Shown: in pieces, positions 40,550 to 50,557 of the stretch
How positions within the stretch are numbered: the first letter of the stretch is position 1
Layout of the letters: every line of letters begins with the position of its first letter
Assembly (NCBI GenBank): GCA_009731375.1
Contig: BJOX01000266.1
Span: 336,937 to 400,936 of the forward strand
Reading direction: 5' to 3'
DNA: 64,000 nucleotides
Source of the DNA: Paulinella micropora
Lineage: Eukaryota; Cercozoa; Imbricatea; Euglyphida
The notes under the pieces: model-generated
Seen by the model: only the letters and a program-made list of their open reading frames with translations
What the model was told of the DNA's origin: nothing
The model's database searches: none
Translations under genes and position numbers: made by a program

Positions 40550-40600
40550 GATATTTTAGAATAGCGCTTTCGTTATCACTCTCGCTTATTCTAAAACATC
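40550..40600 (-). promoter_or_regulatory. Intergenic hairpin H7 (type A)
   Basis: Palindrome GATATTTTAGAATAGCGC / GCTTATTCTAAAACATC directly upstream of the penton-like start. Confidence 0.7.
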
Positions 40601-40633
40601 GTTTTTTATTTTGGAAAAAATTAAATAGGATAC

Positions 40634-40693
40634 GATATTTGTAAAACACACGAAAATGAGTGAAACGAATGAGAGTGTGGATTTACGAATATC
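40634..40693 (-). terminator. Intergenic hairpin H8 (type B)
   Basis: Arms GATATTTGTAAAACACAC and GTGTGGATTTACGAATATC. It starts three bases beyond the TAA at 40,696, the end of the protease frame if the internal stop is ignored. This placement marks the original gene end. Confidence 0.7.
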
Positions 40694-40695
40694 TT

Positions 40696-42948
40696 TTATA
40701 AAAAGGTGTCAAAGCCATAACCATTCTGTGCTTTTACTTTTTCTGCTTCTCCTTCTTTTAGGTCTGTGAAACCACTTGCAAATTTAAATCGCACTCCTTT
40801 CGCCCGCTCCATTAAAAACCTCATAGCAAACCATCCGCAGGTATCACTGGTATCGCTCTGCTCTTTTACTTAATTAACCTTCATTAATAAATAACTATCG
40901 GGGTGGCTTTTATCAATTAGTTGTTTCATTTGTTGTTGAAAGTCTTCCGTTGGTTGGTAAAGCGCTAATGGGTCATACACTTCAACACTTCTGTCTTTAT
41001 CCAGACTTACCCATATAGCAATCCAATGAGACCCCACTTGTTTGTGATTATCTAAATTCATAATAAATCCGTATCGCTTTCTTTTTTCTGGATTTAGTTT
41101 GTAGATTTCATCACTTGCTATCGCTCCGAGATACCATCCATGTTTTTTCATTATATCATCTATTTCATTAGTCATTAAACCGCGACCATCACCCTCTTGC
41201 TGATATTTATCAACTTCACTCTCATTCGCTTCGCTCATTCTCGTTTGTTGATAAACATCGTCTGTCTGTGGTTGCTGTGGCACTGGCTCTGGTTGCTGTG
41301 GCTCTGGTTGCTGTGGCTGTGGCTCTAATGGTAGTGGTAGTTGTTGGGGCATTCCCTCGTCAATATTCAAATCATTTGAAACTTGTTTATCAACATTTGG
41401 GTATATCGTCATTTTGCTAGTTAGAGTATTTACAAAGTCATGTTTGTTCATTGTGTGTTTCCAATCTTTGCGGGATAGATATTTTTTAATTGTTTTTATT
41501 GAAAATACCTTATCCATTAATTCTTCTAATGTCTTCGCTCCACTCCCTTTTTGTTCAGTAATACCCATGAACTCTTCATATCTAGCATAATCCGCTACTT
41601 TTCTTTTTACGTTTTCCTTTTCATTTCCAACATCAATATTAAACCTTTTAATCATGTCAATAATCCACTTTGAAGTGTCTTTGTAATTTAATTTTTTATG
41701 TCCATCACTATCTAGTCTCTTTTTTAAAGCCTGTGCTAACTCTTTTATAGTAATGTTTGGGTGATAAGTTTTTGAAAATGCAGAGATTAAAAATCGATTA
41801 ATTTGTAAATTTTCAAAATGCTTACCCTTTTCTTCTGCTTTCTTTTCTTCCTTTTCAAGTTTTTCTTTATATTCTTCTGCTAACTTTTTNNNNNNNNNNN
41901 NNNNNNNNNNNNNNNNNNNNNNNNNNNNNNNNNNNNNNNNNNNNNNNNNNNNNNNNNNNNNNNNNNNNNNNNNNNNNNNNNNNNNNNNNNNNNNNNNNNN
42001 NNNNNNNNNNNNNNNNNNNNNNNNNNNNNNNNNNNNNNNNNNNNNNNNNNNNNNNNNNNNNNNNNNNNNNNNNNNNNNNNNNNNNNNNNNNNNNNNNNNN
42101 NNNNNNNNNNNNNNNNNNNNNNNNNNNNNNNNNNNNNNNNNNNNNNNNNNNNNNNNNNNNNNNNNNNNNNNNNNNNNNNNNNNNNNNNNNNNNNNNNNNN
42201 NNNNNNNNNNNNNNNNNNNNNNNNNNNNNNNNNNNNNNNNNNNNNNNNNNNNNNNNNNNNNNNNNNNNNNNNNNNNNNNNNNNNNNNNNNNNNNNNNNNN
42301 NNNNNNNNNNNNNNNNNNNNNNNNNNNNNNNNNNNNNNNNNNNNNNNNNNNNNNNNNNNNNNNNNNNNNNNNNNNNNNNNNNNNNNNNNNNNNNNNNNNN
42401 NNNNNNNNNNNNNNNNNNNNNNNNNNNNNNNNNNNNNNNNNNNNNNNNNNNNNNNNNNNNNNNNNNNNNNNNNNNNNNNNNNNNNNNNNNNNNNNNNNNN
42501 NNNNNNNNNNNNNNNNNNNNNNNNNNNNNNNNNNNNNNNNNNNNNNNNNNNNNNNNNNNNNNNNNNNNNNNNNCACCTGTGCTTTTTTTTCTTTTTGGTC
42601 TATCTCATCAATCTTATCGTATTTCTCCTTTCTGAGTTTGTCTAAGTGGTCATTAATGGCGGTTCTAGTATTTTGCTCAATCTCTGACAGGCTCTGGACT
42701 TTTCTTAAGTCTTCCTTCTTTTCTTTTTTCTTTGCTTTTGTGGTACTGCCACGCGAACGTGGCTTATTGCTCAAGTATTTCATAAAAAGTTTAACGATTT
42801 GAAGTGTGCTCATATCATCTGTTTTCTTACCAAAATTAAGATAATATTTTTTGCCCTTCTGGATAATATACGGCTTCCCGCTTTTATTTCTATAAACCCG
42901 CGGGGGTCTTACCTTAGGCTTTTTTATTCGCTTAGTCTTAGCCGACAT
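40696..42948 (-). pseudogene. Ulp1-like maturation protease with long N-terminal region, internal stop
   Basis: Cysteine protease that would cleave capsid proteins during maturation. The N-terminus is basic (MSAKTKRIKKPKVRPPRVYR). A 684-base gap hides the centre, so the frame across it is unverified. Then come a helical region, a P/Q-rich linker and the protease domain with the catalytic His in GSHWIAIWVS and Asp in EVYDPLA. A TAA at 40,870-40,872 interrupts the frame. Beyond it the same frame continues with the Gln and catalytic Cys (SDTCGWFAMRFLME) to a TAA at 40,696, where hairpin H8 begins. As read, the enzyme would lack its nucleophile. Confidence 0.85.
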
Positions 42949-42996
42949 ACTATATCAGCAAAAAAATATTTCCCAATAATTTCAATTGATATTTTT

Positions 42997-43251
42997 TCAA
43001 AACTTTAAGGCGCCACGTCCGCTCTGCCTACCATATCCAAGTTTCGCGGCGGTACAGCCTATACGAGACGCATATGGAACCCCGACATCACCAAGCGCAT
43101 TCGCAGTCTTTGAAATAATCTTGTTATCACGAAGAAATTTATTCACCGCCATTGCTGTCTTACCAACCTTTGCCCAGTTAATTTTACCGCCAGCCTATCC
43201 CTTGCCTCCTTGCTTCTTCTTGCGACGAGATACTTTTTTACCTCCAGCCAT
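42997..43251 (-). pseudogene. Small basic glycine-rich protein, internal TAG
   Basis: 85 codons starting MAGGKKVSRRKKKQGGKG. The next codon is TAG (43,195-43,197) and the frame then continues with KINWAKVGKTAMAVNKFL and ends GYGRQSGRGALKF. Small arginine/lysine/glycine-rich proteins at this position in Polinton-like elements are thought to condense DNA or act like adenovirus core peptides; this role is inferred. Without the TAG the frame is well formed and lies between ATPase and protease in the same orientation. Confidence 0.6.
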
Positions 43252-43408
43252 GTTGGTGCTTGAGTTAATTGTTCGTTTGCCGATTGTTGGAATGACTTCA
43301 ACACGAGATGTTTTTACTACTATTATAATAAGTAAAAAAATATTTATTAATTCTAAAAATATTATTTTAATCTGTAAGCAAAGTTAGTCCCGCAAGCGGG
43401 ACAACTGA

Positions 43409-44227
43409 TTATCGCAAGCGATAAGCAAAGTTTTTGCGTAATTCATCATCAACACTTGAAACATAAAGAAAATTAAATCGTTCCTTTGTTGCTTCGTGAT
43501 ACTTTTGAAGAAAGTAATCAAAATCAAAAGATAAGTCTAAGTGTTTATACACGAGTTCCATTTTATCCTGAGACTGGCTTGGAAAGATTAATAAATAATC
43601 TAACTGCTTAATTGCTTCTGGCCGTAGGTCGTTCAGGTAATGACTAGACATAATCACCTTTGATTTATAGTGTCTGTTCTTTTTTAACAAATCGCTTACG
43701 GACTTATCTCTTAAACCGCTCCCTAAATCATCCAAAACAAAAACAACCTCTGGAGAAATACACTTGCTGGGTCGTTCTTTCGGTGCCTCCGCGACGCTCT
43801 GTTTCTTTTCCTTTCCAAAGTATAAAAATTGTGGTTTCTCTATTTCTCCTTTGTCCTGTTTTACTTCTCCTTCGTGTTGCTCGTCATGTCTGTTCAGTTT
43901 GTCAAGTTCGTAGTCTATCACATTCACCCCGTCTGATTTGAGAAAGGTATATATTGCCATCGGGTTGCCTCTGTTCTTAAAGTGCTTAACCATTGCTTTA
44001 TAAATGTAATCCTTGTGTATTGTTGAAGCAATAATGACAATGCGGGTTTTTCTGTCTGTAGTCCGTTTCAGTATTTCAAAGAGTGCTGTCGTCTAACCGC
44101 TCTTCTTACGGGCAAGTAGAAATATGTTGGCATACGGCTCATTGAATAATTTATAACCTTTTGCTTTTTTGTCTCCGTTTCCATCCTGCGTCACAGGTTT
44201 CACCTTGACATTGTTAATCTTCTCCAT
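43409..44227 (-). pseudogene. Genome-packaging ATPase (FtsK/HerA, A32-like), stop in Walker A
   Basis: Would pump DNA into the capsid. The frame starts MEKINNVKVKPV and reads to LLARKKSG, where TAG (44,093-44,095) stands at the place of the Walker A lysine, followed by TTALFEIL. The rest is open: RIVIIAST, Walker B VVFVLDDLG, and SSHYLNDL with the sensor-like motif. Total 272 codons, the usual size for Polinton ATPases. One base (A to T) separates the TAG from a lysine codon. An internal ATG at 43,993 could start a 194-residue product without the P-loop. Confidence 0.88.
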
Positions 44228-44236
44228 TGTATATTA

Positions 44237-44617
44237 TTACCCGACGAATTCCAAACACACAACAATTCTTCCCGCTAAATTTCCTGTGTCAATATTTCCG
44301 CTGTCAGTTTCAAGGACTTTAAATGTATATTGTCCGTCCGTCCAACCCACTACACCCAAATTATAACTGAGGTTTGAAATGTTTGCTATATTACTATCCG
44401 CAAATGTTCCGATATATCCAATTCTGTCCATATAAAGAATTCTGGTGTTTGTCTCTGTTTGGTCGTTCATATAGTGGATAAACTTAACATTCATTTTGGT
44501 GGGTGTGAATGACATTTGGATATTTTTATTAAATGTTTTGCTTCCTCCAGCAAAATCATTGCTCAGAAAAATAATCTTTTGGTATTTATAGTCAGTCATG
44601 ATTATATTACTACTCAT
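44237..44617 (-). CDS. Small protein of unknown function
   Basis: 126 residues, open, starting MSSNIIMTDYKYQKIIFLSND. Beta-rich, with the stretch GWTDGQYTFKVLETD. It lies ten bases upstream of the ATPase in the same orientation, so it may be a virion protein of the same transcription block. The second Met (MTDYKYQK) is an equally good start. Not recognised. Confidence 0.55.
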   Translation of the reverse strand: MSSNIIMTDYKYQKIIFLSNDFAGGSKTFNKNIQMSFTPTKMNVKFIHYMNDQTETNTRILYMDRIGYIGTFADSNIANISNLSYNLGVVGWTDGQYTFKVLETDSGNIDTGNLAGRIVVCLEFVG

Positions 44618-44858
44618 AAACTTTTTAATAACAAAAATATTTTCGCGGACTGCCTGCGACTTTTATAGCAGAGCAAATCAAACAAAACGTGATGCGTGTG
44701 TTTATTGTATAAAGCAAGGAATAGAAACTAAATTTAAATGTGTGTATAAGCCTATGAGTGATTGGTGTGTTAGTTTTGATGAAGTCCTGCCTTTAATGTG
44801 TTCGGGTAGTGATGCTTATTGGTATAAAATACACTTGTATGAATGCTCACTTCTTTGA
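44598..44858 (+). CDS. Possible small cysteine-rich secreted or membrane protein
   Basis: 86 residues with a hydrophobic N-terminus (MIILLLINFLITKIFS) and seven cysteines in the remainder, including CVYC. It runs opposite to its neighbours and overlaps both at the ends. The composition looks protein-like, but the position makes a chance frame quite possible. Confidence 0.3.
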   Translation: MIILLLINFLITKIFSRTACDFYSRANQTKRDACVYCIKQGIETKFKCVYKPMSDWCVSFDEVLPLMCSGSDAYWYKIHLYECSLL

Positions 44859-45201
44859 ACTAGAAGGCGAAGGAAGGCAAATGCCGATAAGCAATGTTAG
44901 GATTCCGACATAAGTATTAGCAACCTCACAAGGTAAGTTCTTTTCAGATAGCCTCACGATACAAAGGGCTATAATGGCCACGATGACACCCATTTGAAAT
45001 AAGTATTTAATAAGTCGGCTGTCTGTCGGTCTGTTTTTTATACAACAACAATTCCAGTTATCTTCCAATTCGTGCTCTATTTTTTTTTTCCTCAGTCTTT
45101 AGTTCTACTTCAAGAACACGAGACTTTAATTCTGGAGTTAGTTCACCATCCATATCCACAATAGGCGGTGGTCTGTGAAGTCTAGTTGTATTATTTGACA
45201 T
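44847..45201 (-). CDS. Small membrane protein, homopolymer frameshift
   Basis: The frame from MSNNTTRLHRPPPIVDMDGE runs into a ten-A tract (about 45,081-45,090, minus sense). With nine A it would continue as EHELEDNWNCCCIKNRP, then two hydrophobic segments (MGVIVAIIALCIV and VGILTLLIGICLP) and a serine-rich end, about 117 residues. The start overlaps the end of the fibre gene by eleven bases. A homopolymer indel is the commonest sequencing error, so the gene may be intact. Function unknown; it could be a virion or host membrane protein. Confidence 0.5.
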
Positions 45202-48200
45202 TTTCTCTAATTTCTTGTAGTATATTCATAAGATTTTTATTTTCTTTTTCTAAATTAACTACCTTTTCCGCCATGTGTTGAAAAGCACTGACTAATATCG
45301 GTATAAAACTTGTATATGTTATGCCTTCAAGGTAGCCATCTCCATCGTCCGCTTTTATTCCACTTTCAGATACAAATTCAGGAAATATTTTTTTAACTTC
45401 ATCAGCAATAAATCCGTGGTTCTTTTGTTCTTTCTTTTCGTCCGATTTCAAATAATATGAACAACAATTTATTTTCATCAGTTTCTCGCAACAATCACCG
45501 CAGTCTAATGTCTTAATATCTGCTTTTAATATCCTGTCCGATGAGTTTGTCCAAGCACCATTAAGTGGAACATAATTATAACTGCCAGAAGGCTCGCCAG
45601 TAGTAGAATTTGAAGTAGTCCAAGCATGAAGCAAACCAGTTGAAGAAACAATTACACCATAATTCGTATATCCTCCCGATTTAAAATATAGTTGTGTGTC
45701 GACGGTAGAAGCGGGTCTTTTTCGTATGGTTAAAAAACCGCTGGATGCTGTTGGGATGACTACCTCTCCCGACGTATTAATGTTAATCGCCTCAGTCCAA
45801 GTTATATTATTTCCCGCTGTTGTTAGTATTATAATAAAAAGCAAGTTTGTTTGAGATTTTGTATATTTGAAAGTTTGAGCCAGAATTACTTGATTTCCAG
45901 TTTGAGCCGTCATAATAAGCATAAAAACTTATACCTATATTGTCATGTGCCCAGTTCAATAATTGAAATGTTGGATAAGCATCCGCCGTTGTTATTGCTT
46001 GTAAGTGTGCTCCTCCGATATTTGAAGCCGTTCCATATAATTCTAAACCACCTGTCGTCCCTGTGCCTTTCGTTGTATTGCCTATGATTATTGGTTTGCC
46101 TGATGCTGTTGTTATTTTGTCGCTCGTTGTTAATGTTGTCGTAGTTATTCCTGCGGTTGAAGTTATTGTTCCAGCACTTGTTATGTTGTTTGAGTTCATA
46201 TCTAAGGCTCCATAAAACCGCATACCGCCAGCATTGTTAAAACGGACAATGTCAGACGAAGCACGTTTATTATCCAAAAGTTTTGAAATATAAAGTCCCG
46301 CCATTCGTAAATACATAACCTCGTTGGTTCGCGGTTCCACTTGTAGCAGTATTTAGAGTAAATAAGAAATACTGATAATCTCCTGATGTCTGTGAAAAGA
46401 ATATATCTCCTCCATTTTGGTTTAATATCCTCGCCCCATTATATGTTATATTTCCACCATTAGTGATAGTTTGATTATTAAAATCGGCATTGTTCGTTAA
46501 AGTTAGATATTTTATCGTAGTGCTTGCCCCATTAAATGTTTTACTTCCTGTTATGNNNNNNNNNNACCCTTTGTTGTTGAATTGATTGAATTTCCAGTAA
46601 TTTCAACGCCACTGCTATATGTCTTAATTCCTGCTATGGTTTGGTTTCCTGTTAGTTTCACATTTTGTCCGTCTAATGTATCCACATAACTTTTATTTGC
46701 TCCGTCCGTTGTTGCTGATGGTGTGGCTAAGTTTGTTATTTTGTTGTTATTCAAAGATAGTGTAGTGCCAGTTGCGGTTATAATTAAAGTATTACCCGAA
46801 TATAACTCAACATACGAACCCGTTATTTGTATCGGATACCAAGTCGCTGTTGCTGTTTTTTGTGCGGCAATCATTCCTATTTTTGTATCAAATGCTATAC
46901 CGATGCCGTCAAAAGTAGTAGGATTGGATGAACCACTTACTTCCAAAGTTGATGTAAATTTTTTGTTTCCTGCTATGGTTTGGTCTCCTGTTAGTTTAAC
47001 AACAGAAGTNNNNNNNNNNATTTAACCACCGAAGTATCAAGGGCGGAAACATCAACACCATCAACAAGATTAACATTTGTTATGCTTTGACTTTTCATAT
47101 CAATCCCCGCACTAGCATTTATTATGTTGCTGAATGTTTTGCTGCTATGGTTTGGTCTCCTGTTAGTTTAACCACAGAAGTATCAAGGGCGGAAACATCA
47201 ATGTTGTCAACATTACCAACATTTGTAATAGCAAAACCACCCATATTTAAACTGCCCGTCATAGCCGTTGTGCCGTCTTTTGCTAATTTCGTATCGGTAT
47301 ATGCTTTCGTTGAAGCATCGGTGTCGTAGAATGGCGCTGGAAGTCCGCTGATTGCTGTTGTGCCACTAAAATTTAAAACATTGCCAGTCAGTGTTATTCC
47401 ACTCCCCGTTGTAGAAGCAAGAAGTATGGAAGAACCAACAATGCTTAGTGGATATCCCGTTGCTCCACCTACCTCCGACGAATAAATAGAACCCATATTA
47501 TTATTATAGTTGAAGAATAACTTACCTGTATTTAATGGATTTGAATCTTTTATACCCAAATAAGTAGTAAATATTTTGTTTCCTGTTATAGTCTGGTCTC
47601 CTGTTAGTTTAACCACAGCACTATCAAGAGCGGAAACATCAATACCATCAACATTACCGACATTTGCTATGTTAAATCCTCCCATATTTAAATTTCCAAA
47701 CATCATAGCGAGACCATCCAATCTAAGAAAAGGCGAGTTCGTATTACGCCATTGTCCTGTCCTATAAATGAGTAGTTGGTTATCGGCGGGTGTGCCTGTT
47801 ATTAACACATCGCTGTGTGTATTAATTGAGCCGTCCGCGGACACTTTATCATTATTGTCTTCGCGCTCTGATATCCAAGTATCAACATCTTTGGTATTTA
47901 GTAAATTAACTCCCGTTATATTCAAATTACCGCCCATACTAATGTTGCCGAATTCATCAACATTTATCGGAAATGTTTTATTTACCCAGTTTATTGAATT
48001 ATATGTGAGATAACTATTCATCGCTATCGGTGCGGTTATGACCACATCTGTGAGTGTATCAATTGAGCCGATTGTTGTATTTCTCCATTTACCATCTACA
48101 TCATTATATGTTAAGTATTGACCGACTGCTGGTGCGGATATGTTTGTATCTATGAGATTGTATAGACTGGTTTGGTGCGGATTACTTGTATTGGAGCGGT

Positions 48201-48474
48201 GTTGAGTTGAAGCCTTAACCTCGTCGTTGTCCCTTACTCGTTGTTCTGTATAGTATAAATTTTTTCCTTCTTTGACATCTGTTGTTGATTTGGTAGATAA
48301 TCTTGTATCGAACCGCCCGTCAGTGTAATATAGATTTACTGGGTCGGCATCTTCAGGCACTCTGTCTGTATTTAAGCCTACTATATTGGTGTTGGTAAGG
48401 TCTAAGTTAAGTATGTTTAGACTATCGACAGCCAACTCGTTAAGGCCTAATAAACTTTTGTACTGACTACCCAT
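45191..48474 (-). pseudogene. Long fibre protein with S74 intramolecular chaperone, frameshifted and gapped
   Basis: Predicted receptor-binding fibre of roughly 1090 residues. It starts MGSQYKSLLGLNELAVDS and contains phage-fibre-like repeats (NLYYTDGRFDTRL, then NLYYTEQRV). KLTGDQTI units recur several times. The C-terminus contains SSDRILKADIKTLD, HGFIADEVKKIFPEFV and a coiled coil, the hallmarks of Peptidase_S74/endosialidase chaperones that trimerise and self-cleave. Frames change near 45,815 and 46,335, and gaps lie at 46,556-46,565 and 47,010-47,019 with repeated flanking sequence. Some shifts may therefore be assembly faults. Confidence 0.75.
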
Positions 48475-48534
48475 TGTATATTATAATAAATAATTAATTT
48501 GTAAATACTAAAAATATATTAATCTTAGTATAGA

Positions 48535-49062
48535 ATGCCGTCTGCTGAAGCGAGTCGCAAGAATTGGGGTAAGGCTGTGGAAAGTATTAAGAGCAAAAAG
48601 CAACAAAAGATTGAAATAGCAAAAGAGAAATTAGCAAAGTGTAGAAATGCTTATGTAGGTGATGATGAAGAGATGGAGGAAAAGATAAACCGCATGGCTG
48701 AAATGGGTGTTGCTAGTGATATCATTAATGGAAAAGACCAAGATGATACACCAGAAGAAAGTAGTGAGAGCGATGAAGAATGTGATTTTACCGACATTAT
48801 CGCTGAAAAGATGGCTAAGATGAAAATTAAAAGAGCGAAGGTAGAAACTAAGAGAACAAAGAAAAAGACTATTAAGAAAACTGAGCCTGAGCCTGAGCCT
48901 GATGATAGTGAAAGCGAAAGTGAAGAAAGTGAAGAAGAACCTGTAAAGAAAAGTAAGGGTAAAAAGTCAAGCAGTGTAAGTGTAAAAGTATATAATCAAT
49001 CTTCTGGTGGTGCTAAGAAAGAAAAAAATAATGAAATAGATAGAGTGTTTTTAAAATTTTGA
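48535..49062 (+). CDS. Charged low-complexity protein
   Basis: 175 residues, open. It starts MPSAEASRKNWGKAVESIKS, is rich in Lys, Glu and Ser, and has an acidic repeat (EPEPEPDDSESESEESEEE) followed by a basic KKSKGKKSS block. It lies between the divergent fibre gene and the integrase. Such proteins can bind DNA or histones; nothing more can be said. Ends in TGA. Confidence 0.6.
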   Translation: MPSAEASRKNWGKAVESIKSKKQQKIEIAKEKLAKCRNAYVGDDEEMEEKINRMAEMGVASDIINGKDQDDTPEESSESDEECDFTDIIAEKMAKMKIKRAKVETKRTKKKTIKKTEPEPEPDDSESESEESEEEPVKKSKGKKSSSVSVKVYNQSSGGAKKEKNNEIDRVFLKF

Positions 49063-49066
49063 TATA

Positions 49067-49086
49067 ATCTATTATATATAATAGAT
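49067..49086 (+). promoter_or_regulatory. AT-rich palindrome before the integrase
   Basis: ATCTATTATATATAATAGAT is a perfect 20-base palindrome four bases before the integrase ATG, and a near copy precedes the capsid gene. It could be a promoter or a binding site for an element protein. Confidence 0.5.
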
Positions 49087-49089
49087 AGG

Positions 49090-50079
49090 ATGGACAATAA
49101 GCACACAAATCAGCAACAAGAAACTCCTGAGCAAACGGAGCGAAAAGAAAAACTTGAAGAAGCGGGCGAGATACATTACCAATCAAAGCCAACTAAATTA
49201 TGGAATACAATAACCTCTCCAGAAGCGAAACCATTAAGCCAAGTTTTTATTGATTTAATGGATATGTCAAAGGTGGCAACTAAAAAAGGAAATGCTAATT
49301 ATAATTTTGGTTTGGTTGCTATTGATGTTTATAGCCGTCGTGGATGGGTAGAGCCAGTAAAAAATAAAACGACTGGATATGTATTGGAAGGATTGAAAAA
49401 AATATTTACTAAAGAAGTACCAGAAAGAATTACTTCAGACAACGGTGAATTTAAGGGACAAGTCGCTGAATACTTCAGACAAAATAATATTGAACATAAA
49501 ACAGCACAAGTAGGCGACCACAGAACAATGGGTATAGTGGATAGATTTATTAGAACGATAAGAAATGAATTGAATTTAATATGGGAGTATAATGAAAATT
49601 TTGCTTGGGTACCGATTATTCACGAAGTTGTTGATGCTTATAATAAAACATTTCATACTACAATACGAGCCGTGCCTATTGATGTTTATGATGGTACTGA
49701 AAAGAATACTCAAGAAATATACAGAAATACTTTAATTAATGAATTTCCAAAAGGAACAAGAGTAAGAAAAGAACTAGAAAGGACTATTTTTTCAAAGGGC
49801 GACAAGCAATTCAGTAAGACTATATTTAAAGTCAAAGGCCGTAAAGGCTTCAAGGTTATTCTATCCGAAGAAGACTTAGTTAGACCTAGTGAATTATTAA
49901 AAACTCATATTGATGAGCACCCCGAAGAGGAAGAACCTAAGGAGCAGTTAGCGGTTAAAGTTAAACAAATTACGAAAGAGAAAAAAAATATTAATTTATT
50001 AAAATCACTTGAAATTAAACCGGAGAACATAAGAAGCAGTCAAAGAATAAAAAAGAAAAAAGAAGTGTTGGATTTGTAA
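49090..50079 (+). CDS. int: Polinton integrase (rve family)
   Basis: Inserts the element into host DNA and makes the 6-bp target duplication. 329 residues, intact. The catalytic core has the first acid in FIDLMDM, the second in ITSDNGEF, and GIVDRFIRTIRNEL where the third acid is expected; this position reads D, not E. A C-terminal segment (KGRKGFKVILSEEDLVRPSELL) resembles the SH3-like or chromo-like tail of Maverick integrases. The usual zinc-binding HHCC module is not evident in the short N-terminus. Ends in TAA. Openness alongside intact polB suggests these genes decayed less than the virion genes. Confidence 0.93.
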   Translation: MDNKHTNQQQETPEQTERKEKLEEAGEIHYQSKPTKLWNTITSPEAKPLSQVFIDLMDMSKVATKKGNANYNFGLVAIDVYSRRGWVEPVKNKTTGYVLEGLKKIFTKEVPERITSDNGEFKGQVAEYFRQNNIEHKTAQVGDHRTMGIVDRFIRTIRNELNLIWEYNENFAWVPIIHEVVDAYNKTFHTTIRAVPIDVYDGTEKNTQEIYRNTLINEFPKGTRVRKELERTIFSKGDKQFSKTIFKVKGRKGFKVILSEEDLVRPSELLKTHIDEHPEEEEPKEQLAVKVKQITKEKKNINLLKSLEIKPENIRSSQRIKKKKEVLDL

Positions 50080-50107
50080 TTTAATTACACTGTCATAACA
50101 ACCATTA

Positions 50108-50557
50108 TTAGGCTTCTTCAGTTTGAAAGTAAGCCTTGTAAATAGTCAATGCTTCAAGGTTGTAATATGCACTGATTTTTACAAGATTGTCCATCAAACG
50201 AAAAAGTTTGACAGAGTTATCAGGATAGACTGCGAGTCGGTAGTCGGGAATTTGGTCAGACTTCAAAGCAGAATGGTAGCGATACAATGAAACCTCTGAT
50301 CTGCCTTCCTTGTTATCAACCCAGAAATTTGCAATTCCTGCTTCTCTGTTAATCTCATAATAGTACGTGTGTCCTATTTCTGGAATAGGGACTACACCAG
50401 CTGGGCGTCCACGACGAACCTTCCTTTCCCTTCCAAGTCCGAGCTCCCTCATTTTATTCTCAGCATCATCAACATCAGGATCTTGAGCAGGTTGAACTTG
50501 TGCTTGTTCGCCAACGGGCTCCTCCGCTGGTTCTGGTTGTCTTGCTCGCTGAGCCAT
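50108..50557 (-). CDS. Protein of unknown function with AT-hook-like motif
   Basis: 149 residues, open, starting MAQRARQPEPAEEP. A P/E/Q-rich N-terminus is followed by RRGRPAG, an AT-hook-like core, then a folded-looking part (YYYEINREAGIANFWVDNKE). It converges on the integrase. GC content is slightly higher than for neighbouring genes. Not recognised. Confidence 0.6.
   Translation of the reverse strand: MAQRARQPEPAEEPVGEQAQVQPAQDPDVDDAENKMRELGLGRERKVRRGRPAGVVPIPEIGHTYYYEINREAGIANFWVDNKEGRSEVSLYRYHSALKSDQIPDYRLAVYPDNSVKLFRLMDNLVKISAYYNLEALTIYKAYFQTEEA

Noticed and set aside
46723-48013. Plus-strand frames opposite the fibre gene
   Set aside because: They repeat VWSPVSLTT because the fibre repeats are read backwards; the S74 and fibre motifs are on the minus strand.
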